Part shown: positions 41,695 to 50,044 of the stretch, one piece after another
How the letters are laid out: each line of letters begins with the position of its first letter
Position numbering within the stretch: the stretch's first letter is position 1
NCBI RefSeq assembly: GCF_000571935.1
Contig: NZ_ATAX01000033.1
Span: forward strand, 1 to 50,494
DNA from: Ruminococcus flavefaciens 007c
Lineage (GTDB): Bacteria; Bacillota; Clostridia; Oscillospirales; Ruminococcaceae
Direction: 5' to 3'
Length of the DNA stretch: 50,494 nt
The notes under the pieces: generated by a model
Database searches by the model: none
Seen by the model: the letters and a program-made list of their open reading frames with translations, nothing else
Told to the model about the DNA's origin: nothing
Translations under genes and position numbers: made by a program

Positions 41695-41723
41695 TTGAAT
41701 TTTTCGCCTGCTTACCGTATAAT
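41695..41723 (+). promoter_or_regulatory. Promoter of the alpha/beta hydrolase gene
   Basis: TTGAAT at 41695-41700 and TATAAT at 41718-41723 with a 17-bp spacer. Confidence 0.78.
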
Positions 41724-41756
41724 ATTACATAGACAAATCGGAATTTACGTTTGTAG

Positions 41757-41775
41757 GGGCGGATATTATCCGCCC
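41757..41775. repeat. GGGCGGATA palindrome in the hydrolase leader
   Basis: GGGCGGATA (41757-41765) and TATCCGCCC (41767-41775) form a near-perfect palindrome with a one-base centre. A related GGGCGGA/TCCGCCC hairpin lies at 2166-2187. Confidence 0.7.
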
Positions 41776-41809
41776 GTGATACAAACAATATATTTGCGAG
41801 GTGTGATAG

Positions 41810-42901
41810 ATGAAAATAAAAAAGGTGTTCCGTGTAATAGGCAAAGTATTATTGATACTTCTTTTGCTTATCGTCCTATTGTTTTTAATATCAACAACAA
41901 TCTATCATGTCAAACTGAAAAAGGTCGAAAATCAGCTAAAGGATGAAGGATTTTATCATCCTGTATCAGTCGGCGATCACGCCCTCAATATGTACACCTG
42001 CGGCAAACAAGACGGTCAGCATACGATAATTGCTCTGGCAGGCTGGGGCGACGGCGAAATGTTCCTCGGCTGGCGGCAGATGACAGAAGATATTGAAAAA
42101 GAAAACCTCCTGATCTTCCTCGACCGCGCAGGTTACGGACTAAGCGATGATTCCAAGCAGAACATGACACCTGAACAAGTCGTTGAGGATTACCGGACGG
42201 CGCTCCGGAATGAAGGCATTGAAGCGCCGTATCTGCTTATGGGGCATTCTCTGGGCGGATTGTATGCGACATACTGGGAAAGCAAATATCCCGATGAGAT
42301 AGAGGGCGTTATCTTTGTGGACGGTACATTCTGCTTTGAGATTCCCGAAGATGAACAGCTCGGCGGCGGAATGATTGCCGCGCTGATGCCCATCGTCGAA
42401 AAGCTCGGATTTGCACCTTTAGTGATCCGCAGCGAGTACGGGGAATTTCTCGATATCCTGCCTGAAGATCAGCAGGAACAGGCAATTTACCTGATGAGCA
42501 AAACGCTCGGTGCTTCCGCACCGACAAATGAGATGGGCAAAGTGGACTGGGATTGTGATTTCGTATGGAAAGCTATGCAGACGACGGATATTCCCAAGTG
42601 CTACATTGAAGCAATGTTCGGTTATCACACAAAAGAGGACTTCATAAATGACGGCGTCAAAGCGGAATCGCTGCTCAATGTCTATGTTGAGCCGTCGATG
42701 AAAGATTCAGGAGACGATGCAATCTATGAAGAAGCATTGCGGCTGATAAAGCAAAGACGCACGGAAAGGGCTGTGCCTTATTACGAAAAACTCGGTAACT
42801 GCGAAGTCGCCAAGCTTCCGGGCGATCATGTGATCTTTCTGGATAAGCCTGATAAATGCAGTAGAATCATAAAGGAATTCATTGATAGATTAGATAGTTA
42901 A
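41810..42901 (+). CDS. Membrane-anchored alpha/beta hydrolase
   Basis: The 363-residue product has an N-terminal transmembrane anchor (about 9-31) and an alpha/beta-hydrolase fold. Ser147 in the nucleophile elbow GHSLGG is clear, with the oxyanion segment ALAGWGDGEMFLG and a C-terminal His in LPGDHVIFLDKPD. The acid is probably in DGTFCFEIPEDE or later. The substrate is unknown (lipase, esterase or peptidase types are possible). Unlike neighbouring genes, it often uses GAA, AAA, CGG and ATT/ATC codons where they prefer GAG, AAG and ATA, which suggests horizontal acquisition. It has its own promoter. Confidence 0.85.
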   Translation: MKIKKVFRVIGKVLLILLLLIVLLFLISTTIYHVKLKKVENQLKDEGFYHPVSVGDHALNMYTCGKQDGQHTIIALAGWGDGEMFLGWRQMTEDIEKENLLIFLDRAGYGLSDDSKQNMTPEQVVEDYRTALRNEGIEAPYLLMGHSLGGLYATYWESKYPDEIEGVIFVDGTFCFEIPEDEQLGGGMIAALMPIVEKLGFAPLVIRSEYGEFLDILPEDQQEQAIYLMSKTLGASAPTNEMGKVDWDCDFVWKAMQTTDIPKCYIEAMFGYHTKEDFINDGVKAESLLNVYVEPSMKDSGDDAIYEEALRLIKQRRTERAVPYYEKLGNCEVAKLPGDHVIFLDKPDKCSRIIKEFIDRLDS

Positions 42902-42929
42902 ATTCTGATTTACGAAAGGGAGGCTTTGC

Positions 42930-43613
42930 ATGATATATATGCTTGAAGACGAAGAAGGTATACGCAACTTCGTTATATATGCGCTCCGAAGCTCGGGCAT
43001 GGAGGCCGAGGGCTTTGAAACGCCGTCCGCGCTGAGAGAGGCCATGTCAGAGGAACTTCCCGAGCTGCTGCTTCTTGACCGTATGCTTCCCGAGGAGGAC
43101 GGACTGGATGTACTGAAAAATCTCCGCAGCGCTCCGGAGACAAGGAAGCTGCCTGTGATAATGCTGACTGCCAAGGGCACCGAGCTTGACAAAGTGGAGG
43201 GACTTGACAGCGGAGCCGATGACTATATCGCCAAGCCCTTCGGCACTATGGAGCTCATATCGCGCATAAAGGCGCTGCTACGCAGGGCGTCCGACGCCCC
43301 TGCCGAGTCGGAAAAGCTTGAGGCAGGCGGTCTGTGCGTGTATCCCTCGAGACACGAGGTCATAGCAGACGGCACAATGGTGACTCTTACCCTGAAGGAG
43401 TACGACCTTCTGCTCATGCTCCTGAGGCATCAGGGCGAGGTATTTTCGCGTGAAAGCCTGCTCAGGGAGATATGGGGCTACGATTTTGCAGGTGAGAGCC
43501 GCACCGTAGATGTACATATAAGGACTCTCAGGCAGAAGCTTGGCAGCTGCGGCGAGGTGATACAGACCATACGCGGAGTAGGCTACAAGGCAGGTGACGG
43601 GGCAGTTGACTAA
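42930..43613 (+). CDS. OmpR/PhoB-family response regulator
   Basis: The 227-residue regulator has a receiver domain (1-115) with the acidic pocket Glu6/Asp7 and phospho-acceptor Asp50 in ELLLLDRMLPEEDGLD. The conserved Lys is in DDYIAKPFG. A winged-helix DNA-binding domain (about 130-222) ends TVDVHIRTLRQKLGSCGEVIQTIRGVGYKAG. The gene overlaps the sensor kinase gene. The layout and the PAS-containing kinase resemble PhoP/PhoR phosphate systems, but no pst genes or PhoU are in the window, so the signal is unassigned. GGGAGG precedes the ATG. Confidence 0.92.
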   Translation: MIYMLEDEEGIRNFVIYALRSSGMEAEGFETPSALREAMSEELPELLLLDRMLPEEDGLDVLKNLRSAPETRKLPVIMLTAKGTELDKVEGLDSGADDYIAKPFGTMELISRIKALLRRASDAPAESEKLEAGGLCVYPSRHEVIADGTMVTLTLKEYDLLLMLLRHQGEVFSRESLLREIWGYDFAGESRTVDVHIRTLRQKLGSCGEVIQTIRGVGYKAGDGAVD

Positions 43614-45276
43614 GAAGATATTTCTGGGAATAATGACAATATGCGTATTTTCTGTAGTTGCAGCCATCGTGCTCGTAACGGCGCTGCTTTACAATACCTC
43701 TGCCGAGAATGCCGCAGCAGAGGTGCGGACCGATGCCCGTCTCATAGCAGCGGCAGTGGAGAACGGCGGTATAGGCTATCTTGAAAGGAACTCAGCGGAA
43801 AAGAATATACGCATCACATGGATAGGCAGCGACGGAAAGGTGCTTTTCGACTCCGAGGAGGACACCGCTTCTATGGAGAATCATGCCGACCGAAAAGAGG
43901 TCATTGAGGCTCTGCGCAGCGGCGAAGGCAGCTCCTCGCGTTATTCCAGCACCATTATGAGCAGGACGGTGAATCATGCCGTAAGGCTCAGCGACGGAAC
44001 TGTGATAAGAGTATCGGGAGCACATACTTCCTTTACCGCCCAGCTGGTGAAGCTGCTCAATCCCATGCTGCTCATACTTGCGGCAGTAGCGCTTTTCTCG
44101 GGACTTGCGGCCTCGATGGTGGCAAGGAATATAGTAAAGCCCGTAAACGATATAGACCTTGCTCACCCGGATACGGCCAGAAGCTATAAGGAGCTTGCCC
44201 CACTTCTGGAGAAGCTTCGCACGCAGAACATAAAGGTCAGCCGCCAGATGGACGAGATAGAGAGCAGGCGAGAGCAGTTCAGTCTGATGACAGAGAGCAT
44301 GACAGATGGACTGATAATCACCGATCCCAAGCTCAATGTGCTCACCTGCAATTCGGGAGCAAGGAAGCTTCTCGGTGCAGGAGCCTTCAGCGAGGGACAG
44401 AGCATATACGGCCTGAACAATTCCGACGTATTCCGCCGCTGCCTGCTGAACGCTCTCGGAGGAAGGCGTTCCGAGTGTATACTGCGCACGGGAGGCGGAC
44501 AGTGCGAGGTCATAGCCAGTCCCTCCAACAGTTTAGATATGGTCTGCGGACTGGTGGTGTTCATAATGGACGTTACCGAAAAGCAGGAGCTTGAGACTAT
44601 GCGCCGCGAGTTCACTTCAAACGTGTCACACGAGCTGAAAACGCCGCTGACTACCATATACGGAACAGCGGATATGCTTGCCAACGGCATGGTGAAGCAG
44701 GAGGACGTAGCGCAGTTCGGAGGCAATATCAGAAGCGAGTCAGAAAGACTCATAAATCTTATCAACGATATAGTATCTCTTTCCAAGCTTGACGAGGATT
44801 CCGCTCCACGCGAGAACGAGAGCGTCGAGCTTTACGCCCTTGCGGAGGAGGTTCTTGACCGTCTGAAGCTGAGCGCCGCCGAAAAGGGCATAACAGCTTC
44901 CCTTACGGGAGAGAGGGTGTCCCTCATAGGAAGCAGGACCATACTCAGCGAGGTGATATACAATCTCTGCGACAACGCCATAAAGTACAATGTCAGCGGG
45001 GGAAAGCTGGATGTCAAGGTGTCCCATATACCCCAGAGAGCGATAATAACCGTCAGCGACACGGGAATGGGCATACCAAAGGAGCATATAGGACGCATAT
45101 TCGAACGCTTTTACCGTGTTGACAAGAGCCGTTCCCGCAGGATAAAGGGCACGGGACTGGGACTGTCCATAGTAAAGCACGGAGTAATGTATCATAAAGG
45201 AACAGTCCGCGTCGAGAGCGTGGCAGGCAGCGGAACCACCTTTGTTGTGGAGCTGCCCATAGAGAAAAAACAGTGA
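43594..45276 (+). CDS. Sensor histidine kinase (PhoR-like)
   Basis: The 560-residue kinase has a transmembrane helix (about 9-31), an extracytoplasmic domain (about 32-152) and a second helix (about 154-176). A linker and a PAS-like domain (about 230-330) lead to the HisKA box FTSNVSHELKTPLTT with His346. The ATPase domain has N-box NLCDNAIKYN, G1 DTGMGIPKEH, F box and G2 GTGLGLSIVKHG. The start is uncertain: GTG at 43594 overlaps the regulator gene by 20 bases and TTG at 43606 by eight. It partners the upstream response regulator. Confidence 0.92.
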   Translation: MTGQLTKKIFLGIMTICVFSVVAAIVLVTALLYNTSAENAAAEVRTDARLIAAAVENGGIGYLERNSAEKNIRITWIGSDGKVLFDSEEDTASMENHADRKEVIEALRSGEGSSSRYSSTIMSRTVNHAVRLSDGTVIRVSGAHTSFTAQLVKLLNPMLLILAAVALFSGLAASMVARNIVKPVNDIDLAHPDTARSYKELAPLLEKLRTQNIKVSRQMDEIESRREQFSLMTESMTDGLIITDPKLNVLTCNSGARKLLGAGAFSEGQSIYGLNNSDVFRRCLLNALGGRRSECILRTGGGQCEVIASPSNSLDMVCGLVVFIMDVTEKQELETMRREFTSNVSHELKTPLTTIYGTADMLANGMVKQEDVAQFGGNIRSESERLINLINDIVSLSKLDEDSAPRENESVELYALAEEVLDRLKLSAAEKGITASLTGERVSLIGSRTILSEVIYNLCDNAIKYNVSGGKLDVKVSHIPQRAIITVSDTGMGIPKEHIGRIFERFYRVDKSRSRRIKGTGLGLSIVKHGVMYHKGTVRVESVAGSGTTFVVELPIEKKQ

Positions 45277-45285
45277 GGTAATAAT

Positions 45286-46404
45286 ATGAAAGAAAGGATA
45301 ACGGTGTCCGCCCTTGACGGACTTGACAGCGCGGAGTATATGCTTATAGACATGAGAGACAGCTCTGCCTTTGAGTACGGACATATAGACGGAGCCGTAA
45401 ATATACCGCGTGAGGAGCTTGATACAGCCGAGCTGCCCCGCGGGAAAAAGCTCATAATCTATTGCAGGAGCGGCATAATCAGCGGCGAAGCAGCCGACAG
45501 CCTCTGCGGAAGGGGCTATGAGGCATATGAGCTTGAAGGCGGCTATGTTGAGTGGCTGCGCATAAATATGGAGAACAGGCAGATAAAGGAGGACGTTGAG
45601 CAGAGCCTGCGCAAGAAGTTCAAGAAGTCCGTATGGTGCAAGTTCACAAAGGCGATAAACGAGTACGAGCTTGTGCAGCCCAATGATAAGATAGCCGTAT
45701 GTATATCCGGCGGCAAGGACTCAATGCTCATGGCGAAGCTTTTTCAGGAGCTGAAGCGTCACGATAAATTTCCCTTTGAGCTGGTATTCCTTGTTATGGA
45801 TCCGGGCTACAGCCCCGAGAACCGCCGCGTTATAGAGGATAATGCCCGCGCACTGGGGATACCCGTACACATATTCGAGTCGGACATATTCGATTCCGTA
45901 TACAATATCGAGAAGAACCCCTGTTACATATGCGCCCGCATGAGGAGAGGCTATCTTTACAGCCATGCAAAGGCACTGGGCTGCAACAAGATAGCTCTTG
46001 GACATCATTTCGACGACGTTATCGAGACCATACTCATGGGTATGCTCTACGGCGGACAGGTCCAGACCATGATGCCCAAGCTCCACAGCACCAATTTTGA
46101 GGGCATGGAGCTGATACGTCCTCTGTATCTGGTGCGTGAGGCGGACATCAAGCACTGGCGCGACTATAATTCCCTGCATTTCATACAGTGTGCCTGCAAG
46201 TTTACGGACACCTGCACCACCTGCGAGCCGGATAGCCGTTCCGTGTCAAAGCGCCTGGAGATAAAGAACCTTATCGCCGAGCTGAAAAAGGTCAATCCGC
46301 AGGTGGAGAAGAATATCTTCCGCAGCGTAGAGAACGTGAACGTAAATACTGTAATAGCCTACAAGGACAAAGACGGAGTACATCGTTTCACCGACAACTA
46401 TTGA
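45286..46404 (+). CDS. Rhodanese-TtcA fusion (sulfurtransferase plus PP-loop tRNA thiolase)
   Basis: The 372-residue product joins two enzymes. Residues about 1-95 form a rhodanese domain with the active-site Cys60 in IIYCRSGIISG. Residues about 120-370 form an adenine-nucleotide PP-loop protein of the TtcA/TilS superfamily: PP-loop CISGGKDSM (139-147), CYIC (213-216), LGHHFDDVIETILMGMLYGG and the Cys-rich ACKFTDTCTTC (303-313). TtcA makes 2-thiocytidine 32 in tRNA using a [4Fe-4S] cluster. The rhodanese domain could deliver the sulfur as persulfide. The gene starts nine bases after the kinase stop, with GAGG upstream, so it is probably in the same operon as the two-component system. Confidence 0.85.
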   Translation: MKERITVSALDGLDSAEYMLIDMRDSSAFEYGHIDGAVNIPREELDTAELPRGKKLIIYCRSGIISGEAADSLCGRGYEAYELEGGYVEWLRINMENRQIKEDVEQSLRKKFKKSVWCKFTKAINEYELVQPNDKIAVCISGGKDSMLMAKLFQELKRHDKFPFELVFLVMDPGYSPENRRVIEDNARALGIPVHIFESDIFDSVYNIEKNPCYICARMRRGYLYSHAKALGCNKIALGHHFDDVIETILMGMLYGGQVQTMMPKLHSTNFEGMELIRPLYLVREADIKHWRDYNSLHFIQCACKFTDTCTTCEPDSRSVSKRLEIKNLIAELKKVNPQVEKNIFRSVENVNVNTVIAYKDKDGVHRFTDNY

Positions 46405-46425
46405 TCTGAATTGAATATGAGAAAA

Positions 46426-46470
46426 AAGCGCCTGTATAGTGAAAGTTCACAAATACAGGCGCTTGATTTT
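46426..46470. terminator. Bidirectional terminator after the rhodanese-TtcA gene
   Basis: A 12-bp perfect stem (46426-46437 with 46453-46464). An A run precedes the stem and TTTT follows at 46467-46470. Confidence 0.85.
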
Positions 46471-46627
46471 ATGCACAATGTGGAAAAACATTTTTTCTTT
46501 TCTGAAATTCAATGGTTTTCCGTTGAAATTTGTCATTTTTCGTCCCTTTTACAGAAAGGGGTGATAGTCGGGAGATACCCGAGGGGAGCGTATAGTGCCC
46601 GACCTTATACAAGGCGGACAATGAAGA

Positions 46628-48928
46628 TTACCTCCAGAAGATCATAAGATCCTCGGCTTTTTCAAGGAGCTGGGGGAAATGCCTTGCAAGAGAGCCGGTG
46701 AACCAGTTGAGAGCAATGCACAGAGTAAATACCATAGTCAGAGCCATTGATACTCCCGAAAGGATATATCTGCGCTTCTGTGAAGCAGGAGCTGTGCAGC
46801 TGCGGAATATACCGATCATAGCCGCAAAGGTCAGCAGCGGAGTGAGATCGAATACATAGTGGGTGATATAGCCGGAGAGGCAGAATTCCAGCCATGCAAG
46901 TACAACAGGCATTACGAGGCATATAGTGAGGAACTGTCTTCTTCTGCGGTCGGTGAGCTCCTTGGTCTTCGGACCGTAGGCCTCGGGGAGGAAGAAGAGT
47001 CCGATAGTTACCAGCGGGAGCACCAGTGCGCCGATACCGATAGCGGTATAGGAATAGGAACCGTAGTTTTCCATGGGGTTGGTAGTGGAAGCAAAGAACG
47101 GGAAAGCGTTCTTGAACTGTGGCAGCTGCAGGAAGAAGTGCATGATAGCCGCAGGGAACTTTGTCAGGTCGAGTCTGTCGGCCTTGATATTGTTTACAGT
47201 GAGCTGATATGCCGTACCGAACTCAAAGGCCGAGCCGAAACGAGCCGAATTGTACCTCATTATGAGAGCAGCACCTATGATGAGCGGTACCACGAAGGAA
47301 GCTGCCTGAGCCAGTCTGAAGGTGAGCTTCTGCTTCTTGTCGAGGAGTATTCCTACGAAGAAGGGGACGAGTACAGCCGCACCGAAAGCAGTTGTGGGAC
47401 GGCAGCTTACAGAGAAGGCCAGTGCGCTGCCGCCGATGACCAGAAGCAGGGGCTTCAGCCATTTTTTCTCGGTAGTAACTGCGGTCATGCCCGTGAACAG
47501 ACAAAGCATGAGGAAGCACAGTCCCGAAACGGAAGGCAGGGTGTATCTGTCTATCTCGTTTGCAAGGTTCCAGAAGCCCATAGCCGCGGTTGAAGCCGGC
47601 AAAAGGGACAGCAGGAGCACCAGATTCGGCTTTTTGATCTTCAGAAGCTTTATCAGCGCCAGCATGGAGAGGCACATGAAGAGTATGCCGAAGAATGCGA
47701 AGAAGTTGTTTGCGGAAGCCATATGCGGGAATTTGCCCGTAAGCTTGTAGTAGGGATAATAGAACGCAATAACAGGCCCCACGCCGAAGTAGGTGTAATA
47801 ATGTCCGTTATAGAAGGCATAGTCCCATTGGTAGCTCACACCCAGAGCATTTCTGTCGTCAATGCTGTAGGGATCTTCCATCTGGAGGAGCTTTTCATCG
47901 GGCTGGATATCGAGGTAGTCCAGATCCTTTACGAAGGCGTCCAGAGTCATTGCATAGGGATCGTCCATAAACTTTTCAGCGCCTGTGTAATCACGTGCCT
48001 TTGCGTCGGGATAACGGAACATAAATGCCGACATAGCGCAGAGAGCTGTCATTACGGCAACTGCGATGATATGAGAGCGCTTTTTGCTGTCATAGCCTAT
48101 CTCGTAGAGCTTGAAGCACTTTATAGCCAGCAGAAGAGCAGCAATTGCAAGGAGCACCGTAAATCTCAGCAATGAGAAATGATAGGGAGCTGCGCTGAGA
48201 GCTCTTATATCTTTTACCGTAACAGGGAGGCTCGAATGTAAGATATTGATATTTACCTTCCTTATATCGCCGAAGGGCTTGAAGGACATCATTATTTCGC
48301 AGTCCTGACCGCGGGTATACTTATGCTGAACTGTAACGGGATTGATGGTGAAATCCCCGTCAGTAAGACCGAGAGTGAGATCGAAGGGATTGGAATTCTT
48401 ATCGGTGCTGAGTTTAACGGATATCACACGTGTTTCCTGAGGAAGATTTGAGAGCTGGAGGTAGGAATCACCGGTTATGGTGTAGCTTCCGTCGCCGTTG
48501 TCTGCGGCATTTGCTCCGGGAGTGATATCTGCTGAGGAGACGGTCTGATCCAGGGCTTGTTTTGTGAAGCTCTTGCCGTTGAAGAGAAGTACCTCTGCGG
48601 CAAAGAGGACGCAGGCGCATACGGCGCAGCCCTTGAGAAATCGTGCGAGCTTCGGAGCATCGTAGCGTTTAACGAGTACAGAGCCCAGCACCGCGGTACA
48701 GGTCAGAGTAGCCGCAATGGGAGATATGCCACTTTTTCCGTTGGGCATATTGCTTATGGCAATGGCGCTGAGCAGCAGCATTGCGCCTCCTGTGAGGCAG
48801 GCCGAGAAGATGAGCATTTTCAAAGTGTTGTTTTTCTCTTTTTTCTTCTTGAAGCGCTTGTCGCATATATTCATCATGGAAAGCGAAAGCACAAAGAAGA
48901 CTGCGGGGACTATTACTGACCAGATCAT
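46628..48928 (-). CDS. Large multi-spanning membrane protein, GT-C glycosyltransferase-like
   Basis: The 766-residue protein has 14 or more hydrophobic segments. Two helices at the N-terminus precede an extracytoplasmic beta-rich domain (about 125-240: GSYTITGDSYLQLSNLPQETRVISVKLS). A second group of helices follows with a loop containing DDPYAMTLDAFVKDLDYLD, SYQWDYAFYNGHYYTYFGVG and NEIDRYTLP. Acidic residues in the first large loop and the overall layout resemble GT-C mannosyl- or arabinosyl-type transferases acting on lipid-linked sugars, but no signature proves it. Possible roles are cell-wall glycan or glycoprotein decoration. GGAGG precedes the ATG. Confidence 0.75.
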   Translation of the reverse strand: MIWSVIVPAVFFVLSLSMMNICDKRFKKKKEKNNTLKMLIFSACLTGGAMLLLSAIAISNMPNGKSGISPIAATLTCTAVLGSVLVKRYDAPKLARFLKGCAVCACVLFAAEVLLFNGKSFTKQALDQTVSSADITPGANAADNGDGSYTITGDSYLQLSNLPQETRVISVKLSTDKNSNPFDLTLGLTDGDFTINPVTVQHKYTRGQDCEIMMSFKPFGDIRKVNINILHSSLPVTVKDIRALSAAPYHFSLLRFTVLLAIAALLLAIKCFKLYEIGYDSKKRSHIIAVAVMTALCAMSAFMFRYPDAKARDYTGAEKFMDDPYAMTLDAFVKDLDYLDIQPDEKLLQMEDPYSIDDRNALGVSYQWDYAFYNGHYYTYFGVGPVIAFYYPYYKLTGKFPHMASANNFFAFFGILFMCLSMLALIKLLKIKKPNLVLLLSLLPASTAAMGFWNLANEIDRYTLPSVSGLCFLMLCLFTGMTAVTTEKKWLKPLLLVIGGSALAFSVSCRPTTAFGAAVLVPFFVGILLDKKQKLTFRLAQAASFVVPLIIGAALIMRYNSARFGSAFEFGTAYQLTVNNIKADRLDLTKFPAAIMHFFLQLPQFKNAFPFFASTTNPMENYGSYSYTAIGIGALVLPLVTIGLFFLPEAYGPKTKELTDRRRRQFLTICLVMPVVLAWLEFCLSGYITHYVFDLTPLLTFAAMIGIFRSCTAPASQKRRYILSGVSMALTMVFTLCIALNWFTGSLARHFPQLLEKAEDLMIFWR

Positions 48929-49019
48929 AAAAGATCCTCCTTATTTTTTCGTTTATTTATTAGACGAACGAGCGGTATATTTCTCTCGTTTTTTCCGTGT
49001 CCTGAGAACATCTTCTTCT

Positions 49020-49049
49020 ATTATACTATCATAACGGCCTGAAATGCAA
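49020..49049 (-). promoter_or_regulatory. Promoter of the large membrane protein gene
   Basis: Minus-strand TTGCAT (49044-49049) and TATAAT (49020-49025), 18-bp spacer. Confidence 0.65.
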
Positions 49050-49113
49050 GGGAAAAAGCTTTTATACACGGTGGTACTGCTGATTTTCGTCAGATTGTAC
49101 ATAAATTTCCAGC

Positions 49114-49142
49114 TTATAAAATGCGGCCGGGGTGTCATAATA
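49114..49142 (+). promoter_or_regulatory. Possible sigma-G-like promoter of the spore protein gene
   Basis: TTATA (49114-49118) and CATAATA (49136-49142) with a 17-bp spacer fit the forespore consensus (gHATR, CATWHTA) at 11 of 12 positions. No good sigma-A promoter lies between it and the gene. Confidence 0.45.
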
Positions 49143-49181
49143 CTATCACGGCATCAAAATCATATTAAGGAGAAAAAAGCA

Positions 49182-49448
49182 ATGAGCAATAATGGCAATA
49201 ATAAAGGCGAAATGACACAGAAGGGCAGAGATGCTCTTGAAAGATTCAAGATGGAGTCAGCAAGCGAGCTCGGCATCCATCTCAAGGACGGCTATAACGG
49301 CGATCTTACCTCGCGTGAGGCAGGTTCTATCGGCGGCAGCATGGTCAATATGATGTGTCCGGAACAACAATGGAAAATTCCGCGAAATAACGTGAAATCG
49401 ATGGGACATAAGATAGTGTATACATACTATATGCAGATTGGAATATAA
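49182..49448 (+). CDS. Alpha/beta-type small acid-soluble spore protein, aberrant C-terminus
   Basis: SASPs coat spore DNA and are degraded at germination. The 88-residue product has the family core: LERFKMESASELGI followed by HLKDGYNGDLTSREAGSIGG and SMVNMM. The EIA-like GPR cleavage region is represented by MESASE. Family members normally stop a few residues after the final GGxMVKxMIE motif. Here about 35 unrelated residues follow (CPEQQWKIPRNNVKSMGHKIVYTYYMQIGI), so the 3' end was probably altered by a deletion, frameshift or the neighbouring mobile-element remnant. AAGGAG at 49167-49172 supports the ATG at 49182; the open frame upstream to 49044 is unsupported. Confidence 0.75.
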   Translation: MSNNGNNKGEMTQKGRDALERFKMESASELGIHLKDGYNGDLTSREAGSIGGSMVNMMCPEQQWKIPRNNVKSMGHKIVYTYYMQIGI

Positions 49449-49486
49449 ATAGTGAAGTTAAATGGTTTATTTATGTATGCTAAAAT

Positions 49487-49670
49487 AAAACTGAGCCAAA
49501 TATGGCACAAATGATAATAAAAAAGTGAGCCACTAATAATAATAATCCTGTATAATAAGAGAAAGAGCTTGTGTACAGGAGGAACAAGGAGTGGCAATAG
49601 CAATGGAGATCTATGAAAAGATCAGATATTACAGCAGTCAGAGAAGTAATATCTCCGGCTGCTGTTTTTT
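49487..49670 (+). mobile_element. Probable IS21-like insertion-sequence remnant (left end)
   Basis: TGAGCCA occurs twice (49492-49498 and 49526-49532), as in the repeated ends of IS21-family elements. A TATAAT (49551-49556) and an AGGAGG-like site precede a short frame from GTG 49591 or ATG 49603 reading MEIYEKIRYYSSQRSN, which resembles the N-terminus of IstA-type transposases. The frame degenerates after about 20 residues, and the rest of the element is missing. The match is from memory and needs a search. Confidence 0.45.
49631..49670 (+). terminator. Strong intrinsic terminator in the spore-protein/CotH gap
   Basis: A 14-position stem with one mismatch and one G-T pair (49631-49644 with 49652-49665) ends in six Ts (49665-49670). 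It may end transcription from the spore protein gene or from the TATAAT at 49551. Confidence 0.8.
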
Positions 49671-50044
49671 GTATAACATAACAAAAAACGCAGAAACGTT
49701 GATATTGTTTGCAAAAAGTCTTTATATATGTTGATTGATTATGTTATCATACAGCTGTAAAGATTCTTTTATATTTAACAAAATCAAAGCGGCTCTTATT
49801 AAATATATTGAGCTAGTCGTGTGCCATTTGCCTGCCGATTACAAATCTGTAATTATCCGCATTCGGGAGAAAAAATATGCTACAATGACTTTGTCATTAG
49901 AAAAAAGGACATAAATGCTTCCAATAAAACATAAAACAGAAGCAAATATATCTGCATAGGGGGATTGATGATATGTTGTAACAATGTTTTTTATGAAATA
50001 CACAGATAAAAGAAACGGTTTAAATTTAAAAGGAGGAATTGAAA

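Larger units (their letters stand above)
49449..50044. other. AT-rich gene-free region before the CotH-like gene
   Basis: About 600 bases without an intact gene. It holds the IS-like remnant (49487-49670) with its terminator, and AT-rich DNA with small hairpins (ATTACA/TGTAAT around 49838-49855, AATGAC/GTCATT around 49883-49898). A TGCTTC/GAAGCA pair (around 49916-49945) follows. A TACAAT box near 49880 is a possible -10 element for the next gene, giving a leader of about 160 bases. Confidence 0.55.

Noticed and set aside
43594..43613. Frameshift between response regulator and kinase genes
   Set aside because: The short overlap with an alternative start codon is normal translational coupling, and both proteins are complete.
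46561..46627. Possible tRNA or structured RNA (GC-rich hairpins around TCGGG/CCCGA)
   Set aside because: No cloverleaf, anticodon arm or T-loop could be drawn; only two short competing hairpins.
46411..46647. 78-codon frame over the terminator after the rhodanese-TtcA gene
   Set aside because: It includes the terminator hairpin and runs into the convergent gene; no translation signal.
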